A DNA stretch of 27,813 nucleotides. Source: CAYVMN01 sp964452575. Its GTDB lineage: Bacteria; Desulfobacterota; DSM-4660; Desulfatiglandales; Desulfatiglandaceae. Shown piece after piece: positions 1 through 7,469 of the stretch (its first letter is position 1; every line of letters begins with the position of its first letter). A program made the translations under genes and the position numbers. The stretch spans positions 1-27,813 of the forward strand of contig CAYVMN010000028.1 in the NCBI GenBank assembly GCA_964452575.1. The letters are read 5' to 3'. The notes under the pieces are model-generated. The model had not been told where the DNA came from and searched no databases. It worked only from the letters and a program-made list of their open reading frames with translations.

Positions 1-104
1 GGCGTGCCAGAGGCTGTGAAGAATTTGGGTTACGTCCTTTGGAAAAAAGACCCTCGCGGTCGGTCATGCGACTCATCACTGTTTTCAAAGCAGTAAAGTA
101 TTAC
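1..104. repeat. Copy A of a ~104-bp interspersed repeat (left inverted copy)
   Basis: This segment aligns without gaps to the reverse complement of 7169-7272, with about 15-17 mismatches by eye. The best conserved core is positions 30-61 (TTACGTCCTTTGG, an A-run, then GACCCTCGCGGTC). A second conserved block is TTTTCAAAGC..TAAAGT.TTAC at about 80-104. The repeat may extend left of the window. It sits just upstream of the first gene of the catabolic cluster. Confidence 0.85.
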
Positions 105-127
105 GATTTCTTGAAAGGAGGCAGAAG

Positions 128-970
128 ATGAAGGCCATTGACATTCACGTCCATTTTTCTACGGCAGAAGGACGTAGGAAGTCGGGATACTATGGTGATG
201 CACTGGAGACCTATTTTAAGACCAAACTGGAGGTCCTTACAGAAGAGGAGATGGCCAAGGTCTATCAGGACCTGGATATCATGGGGGTCCTCCTGCCAAC
301 TGATGATGAGTCGGTGTCCGGAATCAGGCCGATCTCTCATGAATATGTGGCCGAGGTGGTGCGGCGCTTTCCGGATACCTTTATCGGCTTTGCGGGAGTG
401 GATCCCTGGAAGGGAAAGGCGGCCATCGAGGAACTGGAGAGGGCAGTCAAGGAATTAGGTCTCAGGGGGGCAAAGTTCCAGCAGGCAGCACAAGAATTTT
501 TCCCAAATGAGCGACGCTTCTATCCGTTGTGGGAGAAGTGCGTGGAGCTCAAGATCCCCGTGCTTTTCCACTGTGGCACCACCGGCCTTGGGGCAGGGAT
601 GCCGGGAGGCCTGGGAATCAAACTCAAATATATAGAGCCATTGCCCATCGATGATGTGGCGGCGGATTTTCCGGAACTCACGATTATCTGCGCACATCCG
701 GCCTGGCCCTGGACCGATGTGTCCATCGCAATCGCCATTCACAAGGCCAATGTCTATGTGGACCTCTCAGGTTGGTCACCAAAATATTTTCCTCCACAGC
801 TTACAAGGGATGTCAATAGCCGCTTACAGAATAAGGCCCTCTTTGGGACGGATTATCCGTTCATCAAGCCGGACCGATGGCTTCGAGACTTTGAACAGCT
901 GGATTTGAGGCCCGAGGTCCGGCAGAAGGTGATGCTGGAAAACGCCAAGAGGGTCCTCGGGATGGAATAA
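128..970 (+). CDS. Amidohydrolase-2 family metal-dependent hydrolase/decarboxylase
   Basis: A 280-residue TIM-barrel protein of the amidohydrolase 2 family, which also contains ACMSD- and resorcylate-decarboxylase-type enzymes. The metal ligands expected of the family are visible: HVH at residues 7-9, His148 in LFHCGTTG, His190 in CAHPAWPW, and Asp242 in GTDYPF. There is no signal peptide, so it should be cytoplasmic. A strong Shine-Dalgarno (GAAAGGAGG) lies just upstream of the ATG. It is the first gene of a one-directional cluster and ends 7 bases before the CoA-transferase gene, so the two are probably co-transcribed. Family members hydrolyse or decarboxylate small carbonyl or aromatic acids; the substrate here cannot be told from sequence. 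Confidence 0.9.
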   Translation: MKAIDIHVHFSTAEGRRKSGYYGDALETYFKTKLEVLTEEEMAKVYQDLDIMGVLLPTDDESVSGIRPISHEYVAEVVRRFPDTFIGFAGVDPWKGKAAIEELERAVKELGLRGAKFQQAAQEFFPNERRFYPLWEKCVELKIPVLFHCGTTGLGAGMPGGLGIKLKYIEPLPIDDVAADFPELTIICAHPAWPWTDVSIAIAIHKANVYVDLSGWSPKYFPPQLTRDVNSRLQNKALFGTDYPFIKPDRWLRDFEQLDLRPEVRQKVMLENAKRVLGME

Positions 971-977
971 GGCCGGG

Positions 978-2099
978 ATGAAGAGATTTCTGGAACATGT
1001 CCGGGTCCTTGACCTCTCCCGTCTCATCCCAGGGGCGCAGTGCAGTCAGCTCCTGGCAGATCTGGGCGCCCGCGTCCTGAAGGTGGAGGAACCTGTTAGG
1101 GGAGATTATATGCGGCAGATTAACCCCCCCGCGTTCGCCGCGTTGAATCGAAACAAGATGAGCATGACCCTCAATTTAAAGCACCCGGGGGGCAAGGAGA
1201 TCCTCCATCGTTTGGTAAGAGACCATGACGTGTTTTTGGAGACCTTTCGGCCAGGGGTAATGGAGCGGCTGGGGCTGGGCTATGAAAAGCTGAGGGAAAT
1301 CAACGATCAAATCATCTACTGCTCTCTCAGTGGCTATGGGCAGAATGGCCCCTACCGGCTCAAGAGTGGTCATGATATCAATTACCTGGCCATCTCCGGC
1401 ATGCTGGGACTGACCGTAGACCAAGGCCAGCCTCCAGTTGCGCTCCCCATACCTCTGGCCGACCTGGCCGGCGGGATAATGGCGAGCCACGCCATCCTGG
1501 CCGCACTCCTGGCCAGGAACAGTTCCGGAAGGGGTTGCTATGTGGACGTGGCCATGTTGGATGCAGCCCTCTCTCTGATGTCTGTTAGGCTTGCAGTGGG
1601 ATTAGGGAAGGGAAAGACCGGCCGGAAGGACCTCATCCGGGGAGGGGCCTATGATGTATATAGGACCAGGGACGATAAATTCATTACCCTTGGAATAATC
1701 GAAGACAAGTTCTGGTCGAATCTTTCCCGGGCCATCGGGAGGGATGACATGGTAAGGGACCCCCGCTTTCTGACCGATCAGTTGCGGTCTCAGAACCGGG
1801 AGGAGGTCAGGGAGACCCTGGAGCCGATCCTGATGGAAAGGGATCTTGAGGAATGGATAACAATATTTGACCGGGAGGATGTCCCGGCAGCACCTGTAAA
1901 CCGGCTGGATCGGGTTGAGGCAGATCCCCAGGTGGCGCATCGGAAACTCATGTTTGATTATCCAGCAATATTTCCTGGCCAGGAGGAATTGGAAGACCGC
2001 TTGGCCCCCGAAATGGGCAGTCATACCTACCGGGTGCTTGTGGATCTGGGAATCGGGGAAGATGAGATTCGCTCGCTCAGGAGTTCCGGTGTGATCTAA
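978..2099 (+). CDS. CaiB/BaiF family (class III) CoA-transferase / acyl-CoA racemase
   Basis: A 373-residue class III CoA-transferase. The N-terminus (VLDLSRLIPGAQCSQLLADL) and the ADLGA..LKVE segment are typical CoA-binding signatures. Asp133 in GHDINYLAISG is the catalytic aspartate of the family, and this wording is closest to the alpha-methylacyl-CoA racemase branch. Such enzymes either move CoA between carboxylic acids or epimerise 2-methylacyl-CoA thioesters. Lying beside hydratases and an acyl-CoA dehydrogenase, it probably activates or racemises the substrate of this pathway. The start is ATG with a modest AAGG upstream. Transferase versus racemase cannot be decided by eye. Confidence 0.9.
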   Translation: MKRFLEHVRVLDLSRLIPGAQCSQLLADLGARVLKVEEPVRGDYMRQINPPAFAALNRNKMSMTLNLKHPGGKEILHRLVRDHDVFLETFRPGVMERLGLGYEKLREINDQIIYCSLSGYGQNGPYRLKSGHDINYLAISGMLGLTVDQGQPPVALPIPLADLAGGIMASHAILAALLARNSSGRGCYVDVAMLDAALSLMSVRLAVGLGKGKTGRKDLIRGGAYDVYRTRDDKFITLGIIEDKFWSNLSRAIGRDDMVRDPRFLTDQLRSQNREEVRETLEPILMERDLEEWITIFDREDVPAAPVNRLDRVEADPQVAHRKLMFDYPAIFPGQEELEDRLAPEMGSHTYRVLVDLGIGEDEIRSLRSSGVI

Positions 2100-2113
2100 G
2101 TGAGGAGGAGCAA

Positions 2114-2476
2114 ATGGATGTGAAGGAGGCCGTGCTGGCCAGGAGGAGCATTCGGGCATTCAGGCCGGAGTCTGTGCCCAGAAAGGACTTGGAGGAGAGA
2201 CTGGATAGGGGCCTTAACCCCTATGCCCTTATGGATGGAGGAGTTATCTTGCAGACTATTGCGCTCCTTGCTGTTGAACGCGGGCTGGGTACCTGTTTTC
2301 TTGCACAGGCGGTCAGGTATCCGGATGTGGTAAGAAGGTACTCGGGCATATCGGCGGACCAGGCCCTGGTCATGGGGATGGCGGCCGGTGTCCCAATTGA
2401 GGATCATCCTATCAATCTCTTTAGGAGCGAAAGGGGTAGGCCCGAGGAGTTCTTGCGATTTCTAGAAATCCAATAG
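2114..2476 (+). CDS. Nitroreductase-family protein with an internal deletion
   Basis: The 120-residue product begins like a nitroreductase (MDVKEAVLARRSIRAFRPE..VPRKDLEE). It then passes directly into the C-terminal half of the fold (YALMDGGVILQTIALLAVERGLGTCFL). Family members are usually 170-220 residues. The section normally between these parts, including the xPSxxNxQPW flavin-contact stretch, is absent, roughly 80-95 residues. The reading frame is intact and GAGGAGG precedes the ATG, so it may still be translated. FMN binding is doubtful. It is best read as a gene that suffered an in-frame deletion, or a remodelled small relative. It lies in the catabolic operon between the CoA-transferase and the MaoC pair. 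Confidence 0.75.
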   Translation: MDVKEAVLARRSIRAFRPESVPRKDLEERLDRGLNPYALMDGGVILQTIALLAVERGLGTCFLAQAVRYPDVVRRYSGISADQALVMGMAAGVPIEDHPINLFRSERGRPEEFLRFLEIQ

Positions 2477-2489
2477 GGAGGTATTAACC

Positions 2490-2936
2490 ATGGACCATGG
2501 TCTAAAGGGAAAACGCCTGGCCGAGTTTACCTATCTGGTGGAGCGCTGTAAGATCCGGGAGATGTCTGAGGCCATTGGCGACGCCAATCTCCTCTATACC
2601 GATCCAGCGACTGCCAGGGCCGAGGGATATGAAGATGTGATTGCGCTGCCGACCTTTGGGACCTGCGTCGGGCTTTGGGGTGGGCCAGGGTTTCGGGATC
2701 TCTGCCGAAAACTGGGCGCCAACCCAATCCGGATACTTCATGCTGAACACGAATACCAATACCTCGGCCCTATTTATCCTGGGGACACCCTTCGTGCGAC
2801 CATCGAGCTGGTGGATGTCTTTACCAAGGAGGGGCGATCGGGAATGATGAAATTCTATGTTGTGGAGACAGCCTGCATGAATCAGGGTAGAGAAAAGGTC
2901 CTGATCAGCCAAGCAACCCTCCTTGAGAGGGTCTGA
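2490..2936 (+). CDS. MaoC-like dehydratase, N-terminal (FAS1-DH type) subunit
   Basis: A 148-residue hot-dog-fold protein. The opening segment (GKRLAEFTYLVERCKIREMS then AIGDANLLYTD) and the later LHAEHEYQYLGPIYPGDTL match the N-terminal half of two-domain MaoC hydratases. This half usually lacks the catalytic Asp/His pair and forms a heterodimer with a catalytic partner. The next gene, 12 bases downstream, encodes that partner type. The pair would hydrate an enoyl-CoA, commonly with R stereochemistry. A GGGAGG Shine-Dalgarno precedes the ATG. The assignment rests on motif recognition and gene pairing. Confidence 0.85.
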   Translation: MDHGLKGKRLAEFTYLVERCKIREMSEAIGDANLLYTDPATARAEGYEDVIALPTFGTCVGLWGGPGFRDLCRKLGANPIRILHAEHEYQYLGPIYPGDTLRATIELVDVFTKEGRSGMMKFYVVETACMNQGREKVLISQATLLERV

Positions 2937-2948
2937 GGAGAACGGGTT

Positions 2949-3389
2949 ATGGCAAAGGTGCGATATTTTGAAGATGTCAAGGTGGGAGATGAGATTCCTC
3001 CACTCACTAAGGACCCGGTGACTGAGACACAGCTTGTCAGGTATGCTGGTGCCTCCGGGGACTTCAACCCAATCCATACGGTCCACCGGGTAGGAGAGGA
3101 GGCAGGCTTTGGAGGCGTTATTGCCCACGGGCTACTGATCATGGGATTTGTGGGACAGGTCATAACACAATGGATTCCTAATCGCCATCTGAAAAGATTC
3201 CATGTGCGTTTTATGGGTGTGACGAGACCCATGGATGTGATCACAGTAACAGGGAAAATCGTTCAGAAGATAGCGGATGAAAACCGAATTGAATGCGAGG
3301 TTGAGGCCAGGGACCAGAAAGGGGAACTGAAGGTCAAAGGGTCTTTCGAGGCCGAATTGCCATCAAAGGGCCGCAGTATTGTTGATTGA
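2949..3389 (+). CDS. MaoC-like enoyl-CoA hydratase, catalytic subunit
   Basis: A 146-residue hot-dog protein of the MaoC family. It carries the hydratase-2 signature (YAGASGDFNPIHT, about residues 34-46), with the Asp and His expected to activate water, followed by IAHGLLIMGFVGQ. It should hydrate an enoyl-CoA together with the product of the preceding gene. GAGGAG lies upstream of the ATG. It is followed by a 327-bp non-coding interval, so the operon may be interrupted here or transcribed through. Confidence 0.9.
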   Translation: MAKVRYFEDVKVGDEIPPLTKDPVTETQLVRYAGASGDFNPIHTVHRVGEEAGFGGVIAHGLLIMGFVGQVITQWIPNRHLKRFHVRFMGVTRPMDVITVTGKIVQKIADENRIECEVEARDQKGELKVKGSFEAELPSKGRSIVD

Positions 3390-3716
3390 TGATTGACGAT
3401 TGGAAATTCCAAATTACAAATCACAAATAACAAACAAATCACAATGACCAAAATTCAAAATTCCAAACGAGGATATACCCTTGAAGAATCTAGATCGTAA
3501 TAATGCAACCTTGAACCTCTCTGAACTTTTGAACCTGTGAACGGTTACCTTGTTTGTAATTTGGTGCTTGTGATTTGGAATTTTCCGTTCGCGTGGATCG
3601 TCCATCGCGATGCCTTTGTGCCCTCTGCCTTCTGCCTACCGCTCACTGGCCTCCGGACATCGGACCTTGGGCGTCGGACTTTTGAATGACAAGTATCAAG
3701 AAAGCAGCAACCAGCC
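3390..3716. repeat. Intergenic composite of low-complexity word repeats
   Basis: I see no gene in these 327 bases. About 3403-3468 is a run of related A/C-rich words (AAATTCCAAA, TTACAAATCAC, AAATAACAAAC). At about 3550-3585 their reverse-complement style reappears (TTTGTAATTTGGTGCTTGTG), so the interval has an imperfect inverted architecture. It is followed by CTCTGCCTTCTGCCTACCGC at about 3620 and by GGACATCGGACC..GGCGTCGGAC at about 3653-3680. This patchwork interrupts an otherwise compact operon and looks like an inserted interspersed repeat rather than regulatory DNA. Confidence 0.7.
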
Positions 3717-4502
3717 ATGATCTATGAGACTATAATCTGTGAAAAGGCCAAGGGAACGGCCATAGTTACACTCAACAGACCGGAGAGGATGAACGCCTTG
3801 AGCCTCCGGCTGAAGGAGGAGGTCTCCAGCTTATTTGATGAGCTGGAGATGGAAGACGAGGTCAAGGTGGTCATATTGACCGGTGGCCAGAAGGCCTTTA
3901 GCGCGGGCGCCGATATAAAGGAACGCGCCGAGCTCCAATTGACCCAGACCCAGTTCTATTTTGCCCAACGCAGGAGCCAGGAATTCTACACCCGCATAGA
4001 GGAGTTCGAGAAACCGGTCATCGCAGCAATCAGTGGAGTAGCCATTGGAGGAGGTCTTGAACTCGCCCTGGTATGCGACCTCCGCATCGCCTCTGAGACG
4101 GCTCGATTCGGGCAACCAGAGGTGAAGATCGGCGTAATGCCCGCTGCAGGCGGGACCCAGAGACTGCCCAGGCTCATTGGAGCTACCAGGGCCAAGGAAC
4201 TCCTGTTTACCGGTGAGTTCATTGATGCCCGCGATGCCTATCGAATTGGGCTTGTAAATAAGGTAGTCCCAGTGGATCAACTGATGAAAGAGACCATGGC
4301 GTTGGCGCAAAAGATAGCCCACAATTCGCCTCTTTCCATAAGGTATGCAAAGAGGGCTGTGAACGTGGGTACGCAGCTCGATATGACCTCTGCCCTGGAT
4401 TACGAGGCCCAGTGCGCCTCGATCCTCTATGCATCGGAAGACAGGAAGGAGGGCATGAGGGCCTTCAAGGAAAAGAGGGCACCTGTGTTCAAAGGAAGAT
4501 AG
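3717..4502 (+). CDS. Enoyl-CoA hydratase/isomerase (crotonase family)
   Basis: A 261-residue crotonase, the usual length. The oxyanion-hole segments AFSAGADIKE and GVAIGGGLELALVCD are present. Both catalytic glutamates of classical enoyl-CoA hydratase are in place: Glu115 in GGGLELAL and Glu135 in FGQPEVKIG, twenty residues apart as in the rat enzyme. It should add water to trans-2-enoyl-CoA giving (S)-3-hydroxyacyl-CoA in the cytoplasm. The operon therefore has both a crotonase and a MaoC pair, which may act on different intermediates or give opposite stereochemistry. The ATG has only a weak Shine-Dalgarno, but the MIYETI..VTLNRPERMNALS start is typical. Confidence 0.93.
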   Translation: MIYETIICEKAKGTAIVTLNRPERMNALSLRLKEEVSSLFDELEMEDEVKVVILTGGQKAFSAGADIKERAELQLTQTQFYFAQRRSQEFYTRIEEFEKPVIAAISGVAIGGGLELALVCDLRIASETARFGQPEVKIGVMPAAGGTQRLPRLIGATRAKELLFTGEFIDARDAYRIGLVNKVVPVDQLMKETMALAQKIAHNSPLSIRYAKRAVNVGTQLDMTSALDYEAQCASILYASEDRKEGMRAFKEKRAPVFKGR

Positions 4503-4540
4503 GGAAACTTCGTTATTGAAAGGAAAAACGTGAGAGGTGA

Positions 4541-5689
4541 ATGATGGGCCGGAATATCTATTCAGAGGATCATGAGATCTTTAGATCTAGTTTTAAGAGA
4601 TATCTGGAGAGCGAGGTGGTACCCCATTTGGAGGAATGGGAAGAGAAGCGGGAGGTGCCCAGGAGCGCCTGGAAAAAAATGGGAGAACAGGGGTTCCTGT
4701 GCCCGTGGCTTGAAGAGAAATACGGAGGATCAGAGGCCGATTTTCAGTACTCTGTCATAATGGCCGAAGAGATGAGCCGTGTTCGTGCCATGGGTTTTTC
4801 AACATCTCTCCATAGCGATATCGTTGTCCCCTATATACACGAATATGGGACGGAGGAGCAGAAAGAGAGATGGCTTCCAGGGTGCGCCACCGGCCAAATC
4901 GTTACCGCCATAGCCATGACAGAGCCGGGGGCAGGGTCAGACCTCCAAGCCATCCGAACAAAGGCCACCAGGAATGGGGAGTCTTATGTGGTAAATGGTC
5001 AGAAGACATTTATCTCAAATGGCCGCTGTTGTGATCTGGTGATCGTGGTCTGCAAGACCGACCCAGATGCACAACCCGCCCACAGGGGGATCAGTCTACT
5101 GGTGGTGGAGGCTGGAACCCCAGGCTTTATCAAAGGCCAAAAGCTCAAGAAGATGGGACTGGACTTTCAGGACACCTCTGAGCTTTTTTTCGAAGATAGT
5201 ATGGTTCCCGGCGAAAACCTGATTGGTCAGGAGGGGAGGGGCTTCATGTATCTGATGGAGCAGCTTCAACAGGAGCGGCTTATGGTGGCCATCAGGGTCC
5301 AGAGTGCAGCCGAGACTATGCTGGAGCAGACCATCAATTACTGCAAGGAGCGAGAGGCCTTTGGTCGACCGATCAGTCAGTTCCAGCACAACACCTTTAA
5401 GATCGTGGAGATGGCGACAGAGGTTGAACTGGGAAGGACATTCCTTGATGACCTGATAGCAGATCACATTGAAGGTAAGGACATTGTGAAGAAGGTCTCC
5501 ATGGCCAAGTGGTGGATCGCGGAGATGGCAAACAGGTTGGCCTATACCTGCGTACAACTCCATGGAGGTTATGGCTTTATGGAGGAATACCCCATCTGTA
5601 AGTGGTATCGCGATATTCGGGCCTCAACCATCTACGCTGGTACAACAGAGATCATGAAAACAGTCATCTCAAAGATGATGGGGCTGTAG
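4541..5689 (+). CDS. Acyl-CoA dehydrogenase (LCAD/isovaleryl-CoA dehydrogenase type)
   Basis: A 382-residue FAD acyl-CoA dehydrogenase with the motifs AMTEPGAGSDLQ and QLHGGYGFMEEYP. The position that carries the catalytic Glu in MCAD/SCAD is alanine here (IYAGTTEI). Instead there is a glutamate at 245 in LQQERLMVA, matching the base location of LCAD and isovaleryl-CoA dehydrogenase. This points to long-chain or branched substrates rather than short straight-chain ones. Electrons would pass to ETF, which is not encoded in the window. The start is ATG at 4541 or 4544, after GAGAGGTGA. It lies 38 bases after the crotonase gene. Confidence 0.93.
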   Translation: MMGRNIYSEDHEIFRSSFKRYLESEVVPHLEEWEEKREVPRSAWKKMGEQGFLCPWLEEKYGGSEADFQYSVIMAEEMSRVRAMGFSTSLHSDIVVPYIHEYGTEEQKERWLPGCATGQIVTAIAMTEPGAGSDLQAIRTKATRNGESYVVNGQKTFISNGRCCDLVIVVCKTDPDAQPAHRGISLLVVEAGTPGFIKGQKLKKMGLDFQDTSELFFEDSMVPGENLIGQEGRGFMYLMEQLQQERLMVAIRVQSAAETMLEQTINYCKEREAFGRPISQFQHNTFKIVEMATEVELGRTFLDDLIADHIEGKDIVKKVSMAKWWIAEMANRLAYTCVQLHGGYGFMEEYPICKWYRDIRASTIYAGTTEIMKTVISKMMGL

Positions 5690-5705
5690 TTGAAAATATA
5701 GACCC

Positions 5706-5734
5706 TTGAAAATCTTATCGTGGTCACGTATATC
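5706..5734 (+). promoter_or_regulatory. Possible sigma-70 promoter for the lipoamide-dehydrogenase-like gene
   Basis: TTGAAA (5706-5711) and TATATC (5729-5734) are separated by 17 bases, a plausible -35/-10 pair about 50 bases upstream of the ATG at 5783. It would allow separate expression of the flavoprotein. Such matches can occur by chance. Confidence 0.35.
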
Positions 5735-5782
5735 CTCGACAAAGGCTCGTAGGTGTATTGTAATGGAAAAGAGGATGATGAG

Positions 5783-7156
5783 ATGAAAGATGTCGTTGTC
5801 ATAGGAGGGGGTGCAGGTGGCGTGCCGGCCGCTATCAGGGCTGCCCAGCTCGGAGGCGAGGTAGTTATCATTGAACACAAGAGCTTCGGTGGACTCTGCA
5901 TGAACAGGGGGTGCGTGCCGTTTGGACATATGATGGTGGCCTCCGCCATACTTGGCGACATGTCCTTTGGGGAGAAGATGGGTCTGTCTGCTAAAGAGAT
6001 TTCAAGAGATTATTCAGTCCTAAAAAAACGGCAAGACGAGCTTATTGACTTCATGAGATCTGGAGTAACGAGCACTCTCAAGAAGAACAATATTGAAATG
6101 ATCGAAGGGAAAGGAAAAGTTGCCGGAGAAGGAAGGGTTGAAGTCAATGGAAAGGGTATATCGTGCAGAAAAATCATTTTGGCTACCGGCGCACGATGGG
6201 TGGAACCGGACTTTCCAGGAGGAGCTCTCGAAGGAATAGTGAATGCCGACGGCCTTCTGAGCGGAGACAACCTGCCAAAGAAGGCGCTCCTTTTGGGGCG
6301 TAGCCCATGGCTCTTGGAGATCGCACAATTTCTTCACAGGTTTGGTACATCGGTGGTGGTGGCGACACCGGATAAGACAATTCTTAGCGATGAGAGCAGG
6401 ACAATCAGGTCCCGTCTGAGAAAGGTGCTGAGAGAGGAAGGGATAGAGATCAGAAGGGAAACGGGAATTGCAGCCGTCTCCAAAACAAACGGCGGGCTTC
6501 TTGTAGAATTAAGGTCAGGAGAAGGTAGCGACGCCTTTAATGTGGATAAGATAATCTATACTGAAAGGGCCGCTTCTTTAAAGGGCCTTGGCCTTACAAG
6601 TATCGGCCTTGACGAAAACAGGGAATATTTAGAGGTAAACGACAAGATGGAGACCAGGACCAAGGGTGTTTATGCCATAGGGGATCTGACGGGGCCGCAG
6701 TCAAGGCACTATTCCCATTTTGCTTCAGAAGGGGGAATCGTTGCGGCAGAGAACGCTATGGGATTGGATTCCTCTGTCAACCCAAAGGCCTTTACCCGTG
6801 TCCTTTTTACCCAGCCGCAGGTGGCCAGTGTGGGGCTAACGGCAATAGAGGCGAAGAAGACGGGCCATGATGTGGTTGTAGGCGCAGCCCCATACGGGAT
6901 GAACCCTTTTGGCATGCTCATTTCTGAAAACGAAGGCATTGTGGAAGTAGTGGCTGAAAAGAAATACGGGGAGGTCCTCGGGGTACATTTTATTGGGAGC
7001 AATGCCTCTGAAATGGCAGGCCAGGCGATTCTGGCCATTCAGCTGGAGGCAACACTGGAGGACCTGTCAAGGGCCCCTTTTCCGCATCCCACGCTAAGCG
7101 AATCCCTTTCAGAGGCTGCAAGAGACGCCCTGGGGAGACACATTTACCTCCCGTAG
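5783..7156 (+). CDS. Dihydrolipoamide dehydrogenase-like flavoprotein disulfide reductase
   Basis: A 457-residue class I pyridine nucleotide-disulfide oxidoreductase. The FAD-binding N-terminus (VVVIGGGAGGVPAAIRAAQL) and the redox CxxxxC in GGLCMNRGCVP are intact. So are the GDLTG segment and the C-terminal HPTLSE with the His-Glu dyad. Two deviations stand out. The Ser-Lys after the usual GCIPSK is replaced (GCVPFGHM). The second Rossmann motif, normally GGGxIGxE, reads LLLGRSPWLLEIAQF and lacks GxGxxG. NADH binding may therefore be altered. I chose ATG 5783, which has GAGG 8 bases upstream, over an in-frame GTG at 5753. It is the last gene of the cluster. Confidence 0.85.
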   Translation: MKDVVVIGGGAGGVPAAIRAAQLGGEVVIIEHKSFGGLCMNRGCVPFGHMMVASAILGDMSFGEKMGLSAKEISRDYSVLKKRQDELIDFMRSGVTSTLKKNNIEMIEGKGKVAGEGRVEVNGKGISCRKIILATGARWVEPDFPGGALEGIVNADGLLSGDNLPKKALLLGRSPWLLEIAQFLHRFGTSVVVATPDKTILSDESRTIRSRLRKVLREEGIEIRRETGIAAVSKTNGGLLVELRSGEGSDAFNVDKIIYTERAASLKGLGLTSIGLDENREYLEVNDKMETRTKGVYAIGDLTGPQSRHYSHFASEGGIVAAENAMGLDSSVNPKAFTRVLFTQPQVASVGLTAIEAKKTGHDVVVGAAPYGMNPFGMLISENEGIVEVVAEKKYGEVLGVHFIGSNASEMAGQAILAIQLEATLEDLSRAPFPHPTLSESLSEAARDALGRHIYLP

Positions 7157-7168
7157 ATTTGAGGAGGT

Positions 7169-7272
7169 GTAACACTTTAGCGCTTTGAAAACACTGGGGA
7201 GTAAGATGACGGACCGCGAGGGTCTTTTTTCCAAAGGACGTAATCTAAATTCTTTGCAGCCTCTGGAACGCC
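7169..7272. repeat. Copy B of the ~104-bp repeat (inverted relative to copy A)
   Basis: The reverse complement aligns end to end with 1-104 at about 85 % identity by eye. It starts 12 bases after the stop codon of the flavoprotein gene. With copy A it brackets the whole catabolic cluster. Confidence 0.85.
7212..7230 (+). terminator. Weak terminator-like hairpin within repeat copy B
   Basis: GACC-GCGAG-GGTC followed by six T. The stem is only 4 bp (5 with a G-T pair), so it may be a weak terminator for the catabolic operon. The same element lies in repeat copy C on the minus strand, downstream of the tupA-like gene. Confidence 0.35.
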
Positions 7273-7396
7273 CCCTTACCTCTAAATCCAGGTTCTGCCA
7301 GGCAGGGGAGGGCCCTTCATAGGGACGTCCTCTTATGGGGCTGTTCTGTAACGGGGTTTAAGACCTCACTGCCGTTCTATGGAATGATGCCGTCCT

Positions 7397-7463
7397 TTAC
7401 GTCCTTTGGAAAAAAGACCCTCGCGGTCCTCTGCCTTTCCTTCAAAGCGCTAAAGTGTTACGA
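7397..7463. repeat. Copy C (partial) of the ~104-bp repeat
   Basis: It carries the 32-base core (7397-7428) and the block TTCAAAGCGCTAAAGTGTTAC (about 7441-7461), with a shortened middle. It is direct relative to A and inverted relative to B, so B and C form a large head-to-head palindrome-like structure of about 295 bp. On the minus strand it lies just after the stop of the tupA-like gene and may act as its terminator. The sequence between B and C (7273-7396) shows no gene. Confidence 0.75.
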
Positions 7464-7469
7464 GGGGGT

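Noticed and set aside
2502..3128. 208-codon minus-strand open frame
   Set aside because: It lies opposite the two MaoC genes, has no Shine-Dalgarno or recognisable motif, and the plus-strand frames show clear family signatures.
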